This document shows positions 17,888-27,910 of a stretch of DNA of 64,000 nucleotides, piece after piece. A model generated the notes under the pieces. That model had not been told where the DNA came from, did not search any database, and saw only the letters and a program-made list of their open reading frames with translations. The DNA is from Methanobrevibacter sp. V74. GTDB taxonomy: Archaea > Methanobacteriota > Methanobacteria > Methanobacteriales > Methanobacteriaceae. Location of the stretch: NCBI RefSeq assembly GCF_963082495.1, contig NZ_CAUJAN010000005.1, positions 36,001 through 100,000 on the forward strand. The letters run 5' to 3'. Made by a program: the position numbers and the translations under genes. Position 1 is the stretch's first letter. Every line of letters starts with the position of its first letter.

Positions 17888-19169
17888 GCTGTTCCTCCGG
17901 TATTAAAAGATTTAAAAGTACGCCAATAATTGCTGCAAGAGACATTCCAGATATTGAGATGGATAAATCACCAGACACGATAGATAATGTTGCCCCACCT
18001 AAACCTAAAACAAGCATTGTTGCAGCCACTACTACATTTTTAGTATTATTAAAATCAACTTGATGACTAATTAAGATTTTAAGTCCATTTACACAGATAA
18101 ACCCATATAATAATACTGAAATTCCCCCTAAAACCGGTGCCGGAATAGCTGTTAGGAGTGCTGTCAAATGTCCTGAAAATGCAAATACAATAGCAATTAA
18201 TGCTGCAAGACCTAAAACATGAGTTGATGCTACACGAGTCATACCAACAACAGACGTATTTTCACCATAAGTAGTGTTTGCAGGACCGCCAATAACAGCT
18301 GCTAAAAATGTAGCAAGTCCATCACCAAGAAGGGTCTTATTAAGTCCCGGATCTTCGATTAAATCACGGCCAATAATTTCACTTAATACTTTATGGTCAC
18401 CTACATGCTCCACCATTGTTACTAAAGCAATTGGAACAATAGTTAAAACTGCTGCAAAGTTTAAATCATAATGCATAAATGGCAGATAGAATTTTGGAAC
18501 TTCAACAATACTTGCTGTTAAAGCTTGTGAAAAATCAACCATCCCCAATACTGCCGCTACAACATAACCTACAATAATACCTAATAAAAATGGAATAACC
18601 CTTATAATTCCTTTTCCATGAATCGCAATAATTGCAGTTGTTAAAAATGAAACAAATGCAACCAATATATTGTTCAATTGGACAGTTGTTAAATTTAATC
18701 CAATTTCAGAAATAGCTGTTGGAGCAAGTGATAAACCAATAACCATAATCATTGGACCTACAACAACAGGAGGCAATAACTTATTAATCCAACCAGGACC
18801 AGAAAGATGGATTATCAAAGCAATAATCATATAAACTATACCTACAATCATCAGTGCAGTGAATACACTTCCAGTACCTCCTATTGCATATCCTGCAACC
18901 ATTGGAGTGATGAATGCAAAAGAACTTCCCAGATAAACTGGACTTCTATTACGAGTACAAATAATGTAAATTAACGTACCTATACCTGATGATACTAATG
19001 CTACCGGAATTGACAAGATATCTGCTCCAGCCGTTGTATTGACAACAATTGGAACCAAAATTGTAGCTCCGAACATTGCACATACATGCTGAATAGCAAG
19101 TAAAATCCATCTAAGTGTAGATGGCTTATCAGCAACACCTAATATCATATTACTATTTTCTTCAACCAT
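17880..19169 (-). CDS. uraA: Uracil/xanthine permease, UraA type
   Basis: The protein is a 429-residue transporter of the NCS2 family with about 14 membrane segments. It begins near the family's usual QH motif (LLAIQHVCAMFGATILVPI). It contains the conserved VEHVGDHKVLSEI segment and the GGPANTTYGENTSVVG motif that lines the substrate site. It most likely imports uracil with protons, since it is directly coupled to upp (overlap with the upp start). I chose the ATG at 19169, preceded by GTGAT, rather than an upstream GTG at 19178. Confidence 0.92.
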   Translation of the reverse strand: MVEENSNMILGVADKPSTLRWILLAIQHVCAMFGATILVPIVVNTTAGADILSIPVALVSSGIGTLIYIICTRNRSPVYLGSSFAFITPMVAGYAIGGTGSVFTALMIVGIVYMIIALIIHLSGPGWINKLLPPVVVGPMIMVIGLSLAPTAISEIGLNLTTVQLNNILVAFVSFLTTAIIAIHGKGIIRVIPFLLGIIVGYVVAAVLGMVDFSQALTASIVEVPKFYLPFMHYDLNFAAVLTIVPIALVTMVEHVGDHKVLSEIIGRDLIEDPGLNKTLLGDGLATFLAAVIGGPANTTYGENTSVVGMTRVASTHVLGLAALIAIVFAFSGHLTALLTAIPAPVLGGISVLLYGFICVNGLKILISHQVDFNNTKNVVVAATMLVLGLGGATLSIVSGDLSISISGMSLAAIIGVLLNLLIPEEQHE

Positions 19170-19382
19170 ACATATCACAAAATTCTCATAAATTGATCAA
19201 TAATTACCAAAAAATCTATTTAATAATATAAAAATATCTAAAATTTGTAAAAACTTATTTCAAATATAAAATAATAATTTTTGACTATTAATATATCTCT
19301 GAATAAAAGTATAAAATATTTATCTTTTTAGAAATGTGATTGAAAAATAAAAAAAAGTTGGGAAAATAAATCCCTAAAAAAT

Positions 19383-20024
19383 TTAAATTTCCACAGATTT
19401 TCCTTTTTTAGCCCACCTAACAGTCATTGAAGTAAATGGTTGAGCTATTGCACTCCAAATTAAACTTAATACCCAATGTGAAATAATCATTATTAAAATA
19501 TCCACTACAGAATATACTCCAACAAATGCCAAACCGATAAATATGAAATTATCTATTAGTTCACTTAAAGCAATAATCCCCAAGTTTTTAACAGAGGAAT
19601 ACTCCTCGCCAGCGTTTACCATAGTAGTAATTCTTGCATTTACAAAGTTACCGATTAAGTAACTAATGTAAGAAGCTATAAGAATTCTTGGAGTTTGAGT
19701 AAATACAAATGCAAGGCTTGAATCTCCAGTATAGAATGATGGAGAAGGCAAGAACAATATTAATGTTGTCATAAATACAAATAAAACATCTACACAAAGA
19801 CCTAGAATAATGGTTCGACGTGCAGTTCTCTCACCATAAACATCTGCAATTACGTTAGTTAAAATATAAACTAAAGGATAAATTAAAACTCCAGCAGGAG
19901 TTTGCATACCTATAAAGTCTATACTTATGATTTTAACAGTGATTAAGTTTGCGATTGTGAATGCCATACAGAAAAATGCAGTAATAATTACTCTTTTTTC
20001 GGTAAAGTCAAAATTCAAATCCAT
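19383..20024 (-). CDS. Queuosine-precursor transporter family (YhhQ/VUT)
   Basis: The 213-residue protein has six or so membrane helices. It carries the family signature with PAGVLIYPLVYILTNVIADVYGE near residues 40-62, a central RILIASYISYLIGNFVNA segment and SELIDNFIFIGLAF. The bacterial members (YhhQ) import queuosine precursors such as preQ0/preQ1. In archaea the likely cargo is preQ0 or a related deazaguanine for archaeosine in tRNA (inference). It is a single gene. Its start lies very close to AT-rich promoter sequence, so the message may be nearly leaderless. Confidence 0.85.
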   Translation of the reverse strand: MDLNFDFTEKRVIITAFFCMAFTIANLITVKIISIDFIGMQTPAGVLIYPLVYILTNVIADVYGERTARRTIILGLCVDVLFVFMTTLILFLPSPSFYTGDSSLAFVFTQTPRILIASYISYLIGNFVNARITTMVNAGEEYSSVKNLGIIALSELIDNFIFIGLAFVGVYSVVDILIMIISHWVLSLIWSAIAQPFTSMTVRWAKKGKSVEI

Positions 20025-20230
20025 ACAAAATATATTAACTTTAAAAGTATTTAAATTTAATTAAACAAAACTTGACAATATTAAAGTAGAATTCAATTAA
20101 TATAACTGTTTTTAAAATAAACAATGAAATAATTTAAGGTTATAAAATAGTTTAAAAAGCAATCAAAACCCTAACTCTAAAATCATCTCATTAACCTTCT
20201 GCTTTGCCCATTTCATACACAGATTAAAAT

Positions 20231-20856
20231 GTGACTAAAACTTCAATTAGTAGAAATGATTATATTAATGAAGAAATTCCACTTTCTAAAATTCATGAAG
20301 TTAATGCTGATTTAAATCATTACATAGAATTTTGTGAACATACTAGTGAAACAGTAAAATATGCAATAGAAAACGTTGAAAAATAATTCCAATGAGGATG
20401 TTCACAGGAAGCTAATGAAAAACTGCATAATTTGAAATAAAACTATATACCATGTAGAAATTTCATCCACTCTTCACAAAAAACCAAATTGACGAATGCC
20501 TATTAAAATAAATAAGTTTTAAATCCAAAAAAGATGATTGTGAAGTTTACAGCAGCGCTTATCTTAATTTAGAAGAAAGCAAGGGAATAATTGCTGAAGC
20601 TATAAAAGTAAATAAATTAGTAACTAGTGTTCAGTGAGATTCTGCAATTTATGGTGCTGTTGGCAAGTAAATTATAGAATTAACAAACAGCATTGAATGA
20701 TCCATTATTCATGGTGTAGGTTCTTTATTTGGAACTGTTAGCATGCTTGGAACTGAATTAATCTTACAAAACGTAATTATTACAAGACCAGAAGTTAGAA
20801 CTCAAAAGCAAGATTTGAAAGCATTGCAAGCTTTTCTAAACATCATACCACAATAG
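20231..20856 (+). pseudogene. Decayed gene of unknown function
   Basis: Coding-like sequence on the plus strand lies in two blocks separated by a frame change. From a GTG at 20231 the first reads VTKTSISRNDYINEEIPLSK and stays open to a TAA near 20385. The second, 20533-20856, is 108 codons in one frame with three internal stops (two TGA, one TAA). It includes CEVYSSAYLNLEESKGIIAE, a Gly/Ser hydrophobic region HGVGSLFGTVSMLGTELIL and ends LQAFLNIIPQ. I do not recognise the family. The stops with little indel damage suggest recent inactivation. It occupies most of the 840-base gap between the transporter and GtrA. Confidence 0.55.
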
Positions 20857-20864
20857 GCATCTTA

Positions 20865-21242
20865 TTATTTAAAAACAATGAATTTGCTAAAAACATAATT
20901 AACAATGACAACAATGACCTGTATTATAATTTTAGATATAAAATCATTAATAAACAATATATCAATAAATAGATACATGAGTCCGGTATCTAAAACTCCT
21001 GAAAAAACCCGACCTCCATAAAATAAAGTTGCTTCTTTAATTATATTATTGCTTTTCCGCTCAAAAACCCAAATTCTATTAGTTACATAAGCAAATAAAA
21101 CAGAAAAAAACCATGCGAAAATATTAGATATTATATAATCAATATTTAAAAACTTGGCAAAAATTAAATAAACTACAATATTAACAATTGTAGTTAAAAT
21201 GCCGAATATTAAATAAAGTATTAATTCTTTTTTCAATCCCAT
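20865..21242 (-). CDS. GtrA-family membrane protein
   Basis: The 125-residue protein has four membrane helices. It shows the GtrA pattern: N-terminal YLIFGILTTIVNIVVYLIF, a central FAYVTNRIWVFERK between helices two and three, and a C-terminal YVFSKFIVFK. GtrA proteins are thought to flip polyprenyl-phosphate-linked sugars across the membrane. It is the last gene of a GtrB / GT39 / GtrA cassette, so it probably flips the lipid-linked sugar made by the GtrB-like enzyme for use by the GT39-like enzyme. Confidence 0.85.
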   Translation of the reverse strand: MGLKKELILYLIFGILTTIVNIVVYLIFAKFLNIDYIISNIFAWFFSVLFAYVTNRIWVFERKSNNIIKEATLFYGGRVFSGVLDTGLMYLFIDILFINDFISKIIIQVIVVIVNYVFSKFIVFK

Positions 21243-21286
21243 TACAATAACCTAGACCGCTATTAATTGATTATTAATTCAATTAA

Positions 21287-22825
21287 CTACTTATTTTTAA
21301 TAATATAAATATCACTATTTTTTCCAGAAATCTTTATAGTATCTATTTTTTCAAAATTATCATTTACTTTTCCACAACCAATATAGTAAATATTTTTATC
21401 ATTATTTTCAATAATCAATTGATTTAACTTATTTGAGTTAATATCTTTAAATTCAATGGCATTATGTAATGTATGATTATCTAACACTATTCTATTAGTG
21501 TCTCTATTAAAATTATACTCTTCAGTTTTATCTAAATATCCATGATACCTTAAAAGTGTTACTCCATCCTCATAAATAACTGTATTATCTTCCCTATTCA
21601 TTGTTTTAAATATTTTTTCATCATGAACTGTAGATTTATATATTGAAATATCTTTTGATATCGCTTGAGAAACTCCACCTATGGATAAAATTAATATAAC
21701 TATTAGAACCATTATGATATTTTTATTATTATCTATTTTTCCTATTGATATAGCAAATACCAACCATAAAACACCAATTGATGGTAAAAGATATCTATCA
21801 ATAATTATAGGTTGAGAAATTAATGAAAACCCAATTCCAATAAATATTACACCTAAAAATACACAAATTCCGGTTATAATATAAAAGTTTTCATCTTTTT
21901 TATTTTTTTTGTATTGAAAAATTACTAAAGATAAAATAATAATTAAACAAAATATTGCAAGACCATTGTCACTATATGAATTAGTTATCGCAAAAATAAA
22001 AAAGTTAATAGTTTCATCAACACCTATCGGTTTTATCCAAAAACTATCATTTACATTAATCATCTGTTGTAATAATATTGGAATCCAAGGAATATATAAT
22101 ATTATTAATGCAATAACCGAAATTATCCATTTCTTAAACTCATTTTCTCTTAATTTAGGTACAATATTATTTATTTTTCCTTTAATATCAATTCCACCAT
22201 TATCTTTATTTATTTCATCATCTTTAATAAATAAAATGTATACTAATAACAGAAAATAAATTATACTTGAAGATAATGCTACAAAATAATGAGTATATGC
22301 CCCTAAAATTGTGAATAATGTAAGAAGTACCCAAGATTTTTTATTGGATTTCAACATGACATCTTTTAAATATATAAAAGACAACACAAAAAATAATAAT
22401 GCCCAACTATACATTCTCATTATCATATAATTTATAAAAAAATCAGACATTACTCCTATAACAAATATAAAAATCCCTGCTGTAAACCAATCATAATCTT
22501 CTCTTATTTTTGTTCCAGAAATAATTAATAATATGAAATAAGGAATTACTGAAACAAATTTTGAAACAAAAATACTTTTTAATGGAATTTGTAATAAACT
22601 TACAATTTTTATTGAAAATTTTAATATTATATAATAAAGTGGAGGGTGAACATCACTAGAAGTGATTGATATTAATTGAAATATTGATGTATTAACTAAT
22701 CCTAATGTAAAATATTCATCATACATGACAAAAGGATGTTTTATCAAATAAACCATAAAACTTAATATAATCAGACTTATTAAAAATAAACTTATCCCTA
22801 CCCAATCTTTTTTAATCTTAATCAT
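21287..22825 (-). CDS. GT39-like integral membrane glycosyltransferase
   Basis: The 512-residue protein has about 11-12 membrane helices. The first extracellular loop has the acidic motif expected of dolichyl-phosphate-sugar-dependent enzymes (YDEYFTLG near residues 35-42) and SSDVHPPLYYIILKF near 57-71, which matches the HPPLYY signature of the family. The soluble C-terminal part (about 400-512) would be outside the cell. It should transfer a sugar from a polyprenyl-phosphate donor to a surface polymer or glycoprotein. The acceptor is unknown. It sits 18 bases after the GtrB-like gene and 44 before gtrA, in one operon. Confidence 0.8.
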   Translation of the reverse strand: MIKIKKDWVGISLFLISLIILSFMVYLIKHPFVMYDEYFTLGLVNTSIFQLISITSSDVHPPLYYIILKFSIKIVSLLQIPLKSIFVSKFVSVIPYFILLIISGTKIREDYDWFTAGIFIFVIGVMSDFFINYMIMRMYSWALLFFVLSFIYLKDVMLKSNKKSWVLLTLFTILGAYTHYFVALSSSIIYFLLLVYILFIKDDEINKDNGGIDIKGKINNIVPKLRENEFKKWIISVIALIILYIPWIPILLQQMINVNDSFWIKPIGVDETINFFIFAITNSYSDNGLAIFCLIIILSLVIFQYKKNKKDENFYIITGICVFLGVIFIGIGFSLISQPIIIDRYLLPSIGVLWLVFAISIGKIDNNKNIIMVLIVILILSIGGVSQAISKDISIYKSTVHDEKIFKTMNREDNTVIYEDGVTLLRYHGYLDKTEEYNFNRDTNRIVLDNHTLHNAIEFKDINSNKLNQLIIENNDKNIYYIGCGKVNDNFEKIDTIKISGKNSDIYIIKNK

Positions 22826-22843
22826 AATTTTCCCATTATATAT

Positions 22844-23785
22844 TTAATTACTCTTAAAATTTTTTTCTTTAACTAAATAAATCGGCCTTTTTTTAGTTTC
22901 AATATAGGTTTTTTCCAAATATTTACCTAATATTCCAATAGATAACAATTGAATACCGCCTAATAATAAAATAACACATATTAAAGAAGTCCAACCTTGA
23001 ACAGCATCACCAAAAACTAAATTTTTAAATACAACAACACCTATTAAAATAAAAGAAATTATTGAACATAAAATGCCCATAAATGTTGAAATTGATAAAG
23101 GAAGGGTTGTAAAAGCAACGATAGCCTCTATGGAATATTTAAATAGTGACCAAAATGACCAGCTTGTCTCACCATTTATCCTTTCAATATTTTCATATTC
23201 AAGCCATTTATTTTTAAAACCGACCCATTGAAATATTCCCTTAGAAAAACGATTATATTCATTTAATTCCAGAACAGAATTAACAACTTGTCTTTTCATC
23301 ATCCTATAATCTCTTGCACCATCGACCAAATCCACGTCTGAAAAACTCATTAATTTATAAAATAATCTTGCAAAAAATGACCTGATAATGGGTTCTCCCT
23401 TTCTTGAAACTCGTCTAGTAGCTACACAATCAAAATCTGAATCCTCAAGAATACTTATCATTTCAGGAAGTAAACTTGGAGGATCTTGTAAGTCCACATC
23501 CATTATAACTACATAATCCCCAGAACTATTTACAAGACCTGCATATAACGCAGATTCTTTCCCAAAATTTCTTGAAAATGAAATGAACTTAACATTGTTA
23601 TCTTGTTTAGATAAAGTTTTAATATTTGATAAAGTATTATCACTTGAACCATCATCTACAAAAATAAACTCATAATTAATTTCATTATTAGAAAAATTAT
23701 CTAAAATATGAGTTGTTTCCTCATAAAAATCAAAAATAGCGTTTTCTTCATTAAAACATGGAACGATAACACTAATAAGAAACAT
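22844..23785 (-). CDS. GtrB-type polyprenyl-phosphate glycosyltransferase (GT2)
   Basis: The 313-residue protein has a family 2 glycosyltransferase domain at residues 1-225. It starts ISVIVPCFNEE, then EFIFVDDGSSDNT, SFSRNFGKESALYAGL, and VVIMDVDLQDPP carrying the metal-binding Asp residues. Two membrane helices follow (about 228-252 and 265-288) and a basic tail. It makes a polyprenyl-phosphate sugar on the cytoplasmic face, like bacterial GtrB or archaeal DPM synthases. It is the first gene of the cassette; the sugar identity is unknown. Confidence 0.9.
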   Translation of the reverse strand: MFLISVIVPCFNEENAIFDFYEETTHILDNFSNNEINYEFIFVDDGSSDNTLSNIKTLSKQDNNVKFISFSRNFGKESALYAGLVNSSGDYVVIMDVDLQDPPSLLPEMISILEDSDFDCVATRRVSRKGEPIIRSFFARLFYKLMSFSDVDLVDGARDYRMMKRQVVNSVLELNEYNRFSKGIFQWVGFKNKWLEYENIERINGETSWSFWSLFKYSIEAIVAFTTLPLSISTFMGILCSIISFILIGVVVFKNLVFGDAVQGWTSLICVILLLGGIQLLSIGILGKYLEKTYIETKKRPIYLVKEKNFKSN

Positions 23786-23893
23786 GATGCATCACAAAAT
23801 TAACCTTTATAAAAATATTACATTTTAATATTTTACTTCATCATATTTATAATTATAGTTTTACTTTCATTTTTTGATGGTTTTTGGGTTTGT

Positions 23894-24905
23894 CTCTTCC
23901 AAAAACTTGTGTGATTTGAATTTCCACTAGTTTTTGAATCACGAAATTTTTTCTTTATTTTAAAAACCTTGTAGAAACCATCCTTTAAAATATTTGTAAT
24001 GCTCTGTAAATGTTGTATAATACTTTTTTGAGTTTTGTTTCCTTATTTTGGAGTGATGTACTTCTACTATAGTTTCCACCGCCAAATCTTCATTTTATTA
24101 CAAAAATAACACTTTCTACATTCATTCTTCGTGCGTAAACATCGTGCCAGAAGATTGTAGCGCCGTTTAGTCTGTAATGTCCTGTTTTTGCTCGTGTTTT
24201 TAATGGTATTTGGTCATGCTCCTAATTCTTCGTTAATGCATTTTTTTATGGGTTCTGTATCGTATGCTCTGTCTGCTAGGGTGTAGTGTGGTTTGTATGA
24301 TTTTAATTGTCTTATTGATGCTATTGCGAATTGTGTATCGTATTTTGGACCTCGATTTGCTGCGTAATTTAAGATCATTCTTGTGTCGACATCGATTGCA
24401 ATATGTTTTTTAATGTAACTTTTTCTGCATTTTCCCCTTATTTTTGCGTAATAATGGTCAGCATAGTCACTTGTGTGGCCAGTTCCATCCATTGCAGCCA
24501 ATTCACAATCTATTGGATGTATAAATAATATTAAATTGTTTAATTCTTTCAATTTTGTGGCTGACATTCGGACAAAGAATTTCTGGATTGTTGTGTAATG
24601 TGGTAACTTTGTAAGTTTTAGAAATTTGGTTATTTTATCAGAAACGTCTAAAAACTCAATTATTTCACGATATGTTGATTTTAAGTAAGTTTTCATTAAT
24701 AAAATAGTAAATAATTGTGGTTGATTATAAATATGATTGCTATAATCACTGGAATACCTTGGAAATATCCCTCTTGCATAGTTAAATGTTAATTCAACAA
24801 AATCAAGCAATTTATTTTGGTTTTAACCAATTTTAAATAGTTTTTCCCCATTTGTTTTTCCATTAATCTCAAGTCCAAAATGTTTAAATGTCTAGAATTC
24901 AAATA
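23894..24905 (-). mobile_element. IS4/IS5-type insertion sequence, inactive copy 2
   Basis: The minus strand encodes the best preserved copy of this transposase. The open part (24214-24810) has QPQLFTILLMKTYLKSTYREI, the first DDE motif AAMDGTGHTSDYADHYYAK, the second in YKPHYTLADRAYDTEPIKK and then EELGA. Two lesions kill it. An in-frame TAA near 24832 lies inside an N-terminal extension (FGLEINGKTNGEKLFKIG). A two-base deletion after EELGA (GCATGACC against GCATTCGACC in copy 1) cuts off the part containing GHYRLNGATIFWHDVYARRMN. The left window-side end, CTCTTCCAAAAACTTGTGTGAT at 23894, matches the MITE ends. GGTTTCTACAAGGTT lies at 23965-23979 on the minus strand. Confidence 0.8.
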
Positions 24906-25391
24906 GTAATATGGAGAATAGTTTATTTTACTATACATATTAATAATTATTCTCCATTCTACTATTTATAACTTTCCATCATGTTTTTTGATTAATAGCA
25001 AGTATTATTTCAAGTGTAAAAAAATTAAAGCAATAAAATCGCTTAAACTCTAAATTTAAGCATTCTTGAAAAAATTTTTTGCGAAGAACAAAATCAAGTG
25101 TAAACCAAAAAGAAGAATAAAATATTAAAATCAAAAATAAAGAGAAAATATGAATTATCTGACAAAATAAGCAAATATTAACGATATTCACTCAAATTTT
25201 GACATGGTTTCTACAAGGTTAAAAATTAAAAATCAGTACCAAATCGGACACTTCCAATTTATAAATAGAATCCCCCAAAACTTAACTTTCTAGTAATGCT
25301 GAAACAAAGGGGAGATTTAAAAATAACAAAATTATGAAAAAAATTTTTCTTTTAAATGCATAGATTCGCATGGACATTTAATCACAAAAAA
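24906..25391. other. Intergenic region with IS debris
   Basis: No intact gene is seen. The motif GGTTTCTACAAGGTT recurs at 25206-25220, and the plus-strand sequence before it resembles degraded transposase tail coding. The remainder up to the end of the epimerase gene is AT-rich. CTAACTTTC-type and poly-A runs are present, but no operator or promoter can be defended. Confidence 0.35.
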
Positions 25392-26387
25392 TTAAAATTC
25401 AGTTGACTCTTGAATATTGTCCCAATTTTCACAGAACCACTCATGAGTCCTTTCAAGTCCCTCGTCAAATGAAACTTTAGGAGAGTATCCTAAGATATCT
25501 TTTGCTTTATCAATTGAAGATAATAACTTAGTTTTTGCATCCCAATCACGACGGGCAACATAATTAATACCTGCTTCGTTTCCAGTTAATGTATTTACCC
25601 TGTTAGCCATGTCGATTACTTTGTGATCTTTACCTGAACCTAAATTGATAGCTTCACCTATAGCTTCTTCTTCAATGCCCATAGCAACCAAACCATTACA
25701 GATATCATCGACAAAAGTCCAATCCCTTGTTTCTGAGCCATCTCCAGTAATTGGTAAAGCTTGCCCATTTTTAGACCAGTACATAAAGTTTGGAATAACG
25801 TTTCTGTATTTACCTGGAACTTCACCAGGACCAAATACATTAAAGAATCTTGCATTTACAATGTCCATATCATATAAGTTATGGAAATAATTAGTATAAA
25901 GTTCTCCTAAGAGTTTTGTTACCTGATAAGGAGTGTGAAGTGAAATTGAAATATCGTGTTCTTGGAATGGCATTTTAGAGTCAAGGCCATAAACACCACA
26001 TCCAGATGAAGAGTAAACAAACCTATCAACACCAGTAAGTTGTGCATATTGAAGTACTTTTAAAATTCCAATACCGTTAACCATTAAATCTTTTTCAGGA
26101 TTATCAACACTGTTTTGATTTGCAAAGTGGGCCGCTAAATGATATACGTAATCTGGTTTTTGTTTAAATACTCTTTTTAAAACAGCATCATCTAAAATAT
26201 CCCCTTGGATAAACTCAATATTATCTCTAGAAGGAATATTCCATTCATATGCAGATGAAAGATTATCCAAAATAATTACTTTTTCAGCACCTAAGTCTGA
26301 AAATTTACGGGTTAGATTACTTCCAACACAACCTGCCCCACCAGTTACAAGGATTGTTTTATCTTGATATTCCATATATTCTTTCAT
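25392..26387 (-). CDS. NAD-dependent sugar-nucleotide epimerase/dehydratase
   Basis: The 331-residue short-chain dehydrogenase of the extended type has a Rossmann motif TGGAGCVGSNLTRKF near the N-terminus and DNLSSAYEWN for NAD binding. The catalytic Ser is in VYSSSGCGVYG, and the Tyr-Lys pair is in TPYQVTKLLGELY. It resembles UDP-glucose 4-epimerases and dTDP-glucose dehydratases, and its exact substrate cannot be read. I start it at 26387 (after AAAGTGAT); a longer frame has no ribosome site. It follows the CBS gene by 16 bases, at the tail of the eha-linked cluster. Confidence 0.85.
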   Translation of the reverse strand: MKEYMEYQDKTILVTGGAGCVGSNLTRKFSDLGAEKVIILDNLSSAYEWNIPSRDNIEFIQGDILDDAVLKRVFKQKPDYVYHLAAHFANQNSVDNPEKDLMVNGIGILKVLQYAQLTGVDRFVYSSSGCGVYGLDSKMPFQEHDISISLHTPYQVTKLLGELYTNYFHNLYDMDIVNARFFNVFGPGEVPGKYRNVIPNFMYWSKNGQALPITGDGSETRDWTFVDDICNGLVAMGIEEEAIGEAINLGSGKDHKVIDMANRVNTLTGNEAGINYVARRDWDAKTKLLSSIDKAKDILGYSPKVSFDEGLERTHEWFCENWDNIQESTEF

Positions 26388-26403
26388 AATTATCACTTTA
26401 AAT

Positions 26404-27039
26404 TTATTTTTTAGCTCTGCCAACTCTGCGAGCAATAACCATTTCTCCAACGGAAATTAACCCTGCAAAGAATTTTTCAAGTCCTCCTGTTGCCCAAATT
26501 GCTTCACCAAATGTAGAACTCATAATATTAGCTTCATATTCTTTAGGGGAAACTTTTTGGCCAGTTGTCTTTTTAGATACTAAAGCAGATGCCAACATTA
26601 ATTCATCCCAAGTTACTCCCTTGAGTTGGTTTTGCATCGCCTTATATAAACTTTCAACTTTAATGTCATATAAATCTGATAGCAACACCACAATATCACA
26701 AGAACGAATCATACCTATTACCTGATTATCATCATTCAATACAGGAACTGTAACAAATTTATTGTTTGCAGTTAAAATTACTGCTTTTCTTGCAGGATCA
26801 TCTTCATGAACTGTAGAAACTTGATCAGAACTATTCATTACTTCTGAAATTTTTTCATTACCTTCCCTTAGACCTTTTGTAATGTCAAATGCTGTAATCC
26901 ATCCAATTAATTGTTGTTTATCATTTACAACAGGACAAGTAAACCGTCTAACTTCCTCCATAGCTTTTGAAGCTTCAACAACACTATCATTAGCGTTTAA
27001 GTATACGAAATTTTTATCCATCAATTCTTTTGCTTTCAT
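26404..27039 (-). CDS. CBS-domain protein
   Basis: The 211-residue protein begins with two CBS motifs. One is KAKELMDKNFVYLNANDSVVE to ITAFDITKG (about 1-60); the other is ISEVMNSSDQVSTV to GMIRSCDIVVLLSD (about 65-125). A C-terminal region of about 85 residues of unknown fold follows. CBS pairs usually sense adenine nucleotides. It lies 14 bases after a polyferredoxin gene downstream of the eha operon, so it may report energy state to that electron-transfer system (inference). Confidence 0.8.
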   Translation of the reverse strand: MKAKELMDKNFVYLNANDSVVEASKAMEEVRRFTCPVVNDKQQLIGWITAFDITKGLREGNEKISEVMNSSDQVSTVHEDDPARKAVILTANNKFVTVPVLNDDNQVIGMIRSCDIVVLLSDLYDIKVESLYKAMQNQLKGVTWDELMLASALVSKKTTGQKVSPKEYEANIMSSTFGEAIWATGGLEKFFAGLISVGEMVIARRVGRAKK

Positions 27040-27053
27040 AAACAGACACCTTT

Positions 27054-27884
27054 TTATTCAATTTCAACTCTTTTAAGCGCTCCTACCGGACAATGATTAG
27101 TACATTCAACACATCTTATACATTTATCATTGTCTAAAACAACTTTACCATCCACTAATTCAATAGCGCCTGTTGGACAATTCTCTTCACATAAATAACA
27201 ATTTACACAAGATTCATGATTTACCTCAATGAATCTGGAATGTAAGACTGGTCCGATATATCTGTCTAACTCAATTGCAAAGTCATTTAGTGAGATTTCC
27301 CGACAAGCACCACATCCTATACACATTTTTTCATTGATATAGGGATATAATTCATCTTCAATTAACTCAATTCCCCAATCAATATCTAAATTTTCAAAGA
27401 ATTCTTTAAATTCAAGAGTAAATGCATTTGTAGGACATAAGTTTGCACAATCATCCCAATTATTATCATCGACTGAATAATCAATTGAAATACTGTTCAT
27501 ACGAACTACTCTATGGGCACAACTGACATTTATTAAATCATATTCAATTACTTCCCTTTCATCTTCATGATTATAACTAATCTTATTATCAATCAGTTTA
27601 ATTGCTGAAACAGGACAAGTTTGAACACAAATTTCACATTTAACACATTTTTCAGTTATTTTAGCCATTCTAAAAATATTAGCTGGTTCGATTGCATTAA
27701 CTGGACATTCTCCAACACAGGTATTACACCTTACACATCTAGGTGAAACAGCAAATATTTCTTCATCTGCACTAAAATCGTCTAGTGCAAACTGAAAATC
27801 ATCACCATCATCATCTAACTCAACAGATTTTAAAAGAACTTCACGTTCTAAGTTTTTTACCTGTTTTATAAAAGATACATTCAT
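27054..27884 (-). CDS. Polyferredoxin-type iron-sulfur protein
   Basis: The 276-residue soluble protein has four clear [4Fe-4S] motifs in two pairs: RCVRCNTCVGECP and KCVKCEICVQTCP near residues 50-100, and SCVNCYLCEENCP and KCIRCVECTNHCP near 222-265. Between them are two degenerate sites (DDCANLCP, and CIGCGACREI lacking the final Cys-Pro). It probably carries low-potential electrons. It sits 26 bases after the PfkB gene at the end of the eha gene run, so it is a candidate electron acceptor or donor for Eha. Confidence 0.85.
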   Translation of the reverse strand: MNVSFIKQVKNLEREVLLKSVELDDDGDDFQFALDDFSADEEIFAVSPRCVRCNTCVGECPVNAIEPANIFRMAKITEKCVKCEICVQTCPVSAIKLIDNKISYNHEDEREVIEYDLINVSCAHRVVRMNSISIDYSVDDNNWDDCANLCPTNAFTLEFKEFFENLDIDWGIELIEDELYPYINEKMCIGCGACREISLNDFAIELDRYIGPVLHSRFIEVNHESCVNCYLCEENCPTGAIELVDGKVVLDNDKCIRCVECTNHCPVGALKRVEIE

Positions 27885-27910
27885 TTTAATACCAACTAAA
27901 TAATTTATTC

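Noticed and set aside
20533-20856. Possible recoding of TGA in the decayed gene
   Set aside because: TAA stops occur in the same frame and the first block is in another frame, so ordinary decay is simpler.
24979-25191. 70-residue hydrophobic frame on the minus strand
   Set aside because: No ribosome site or promoter, low-complexity Phe/Ile/Leu content from AT-rich IS debris.
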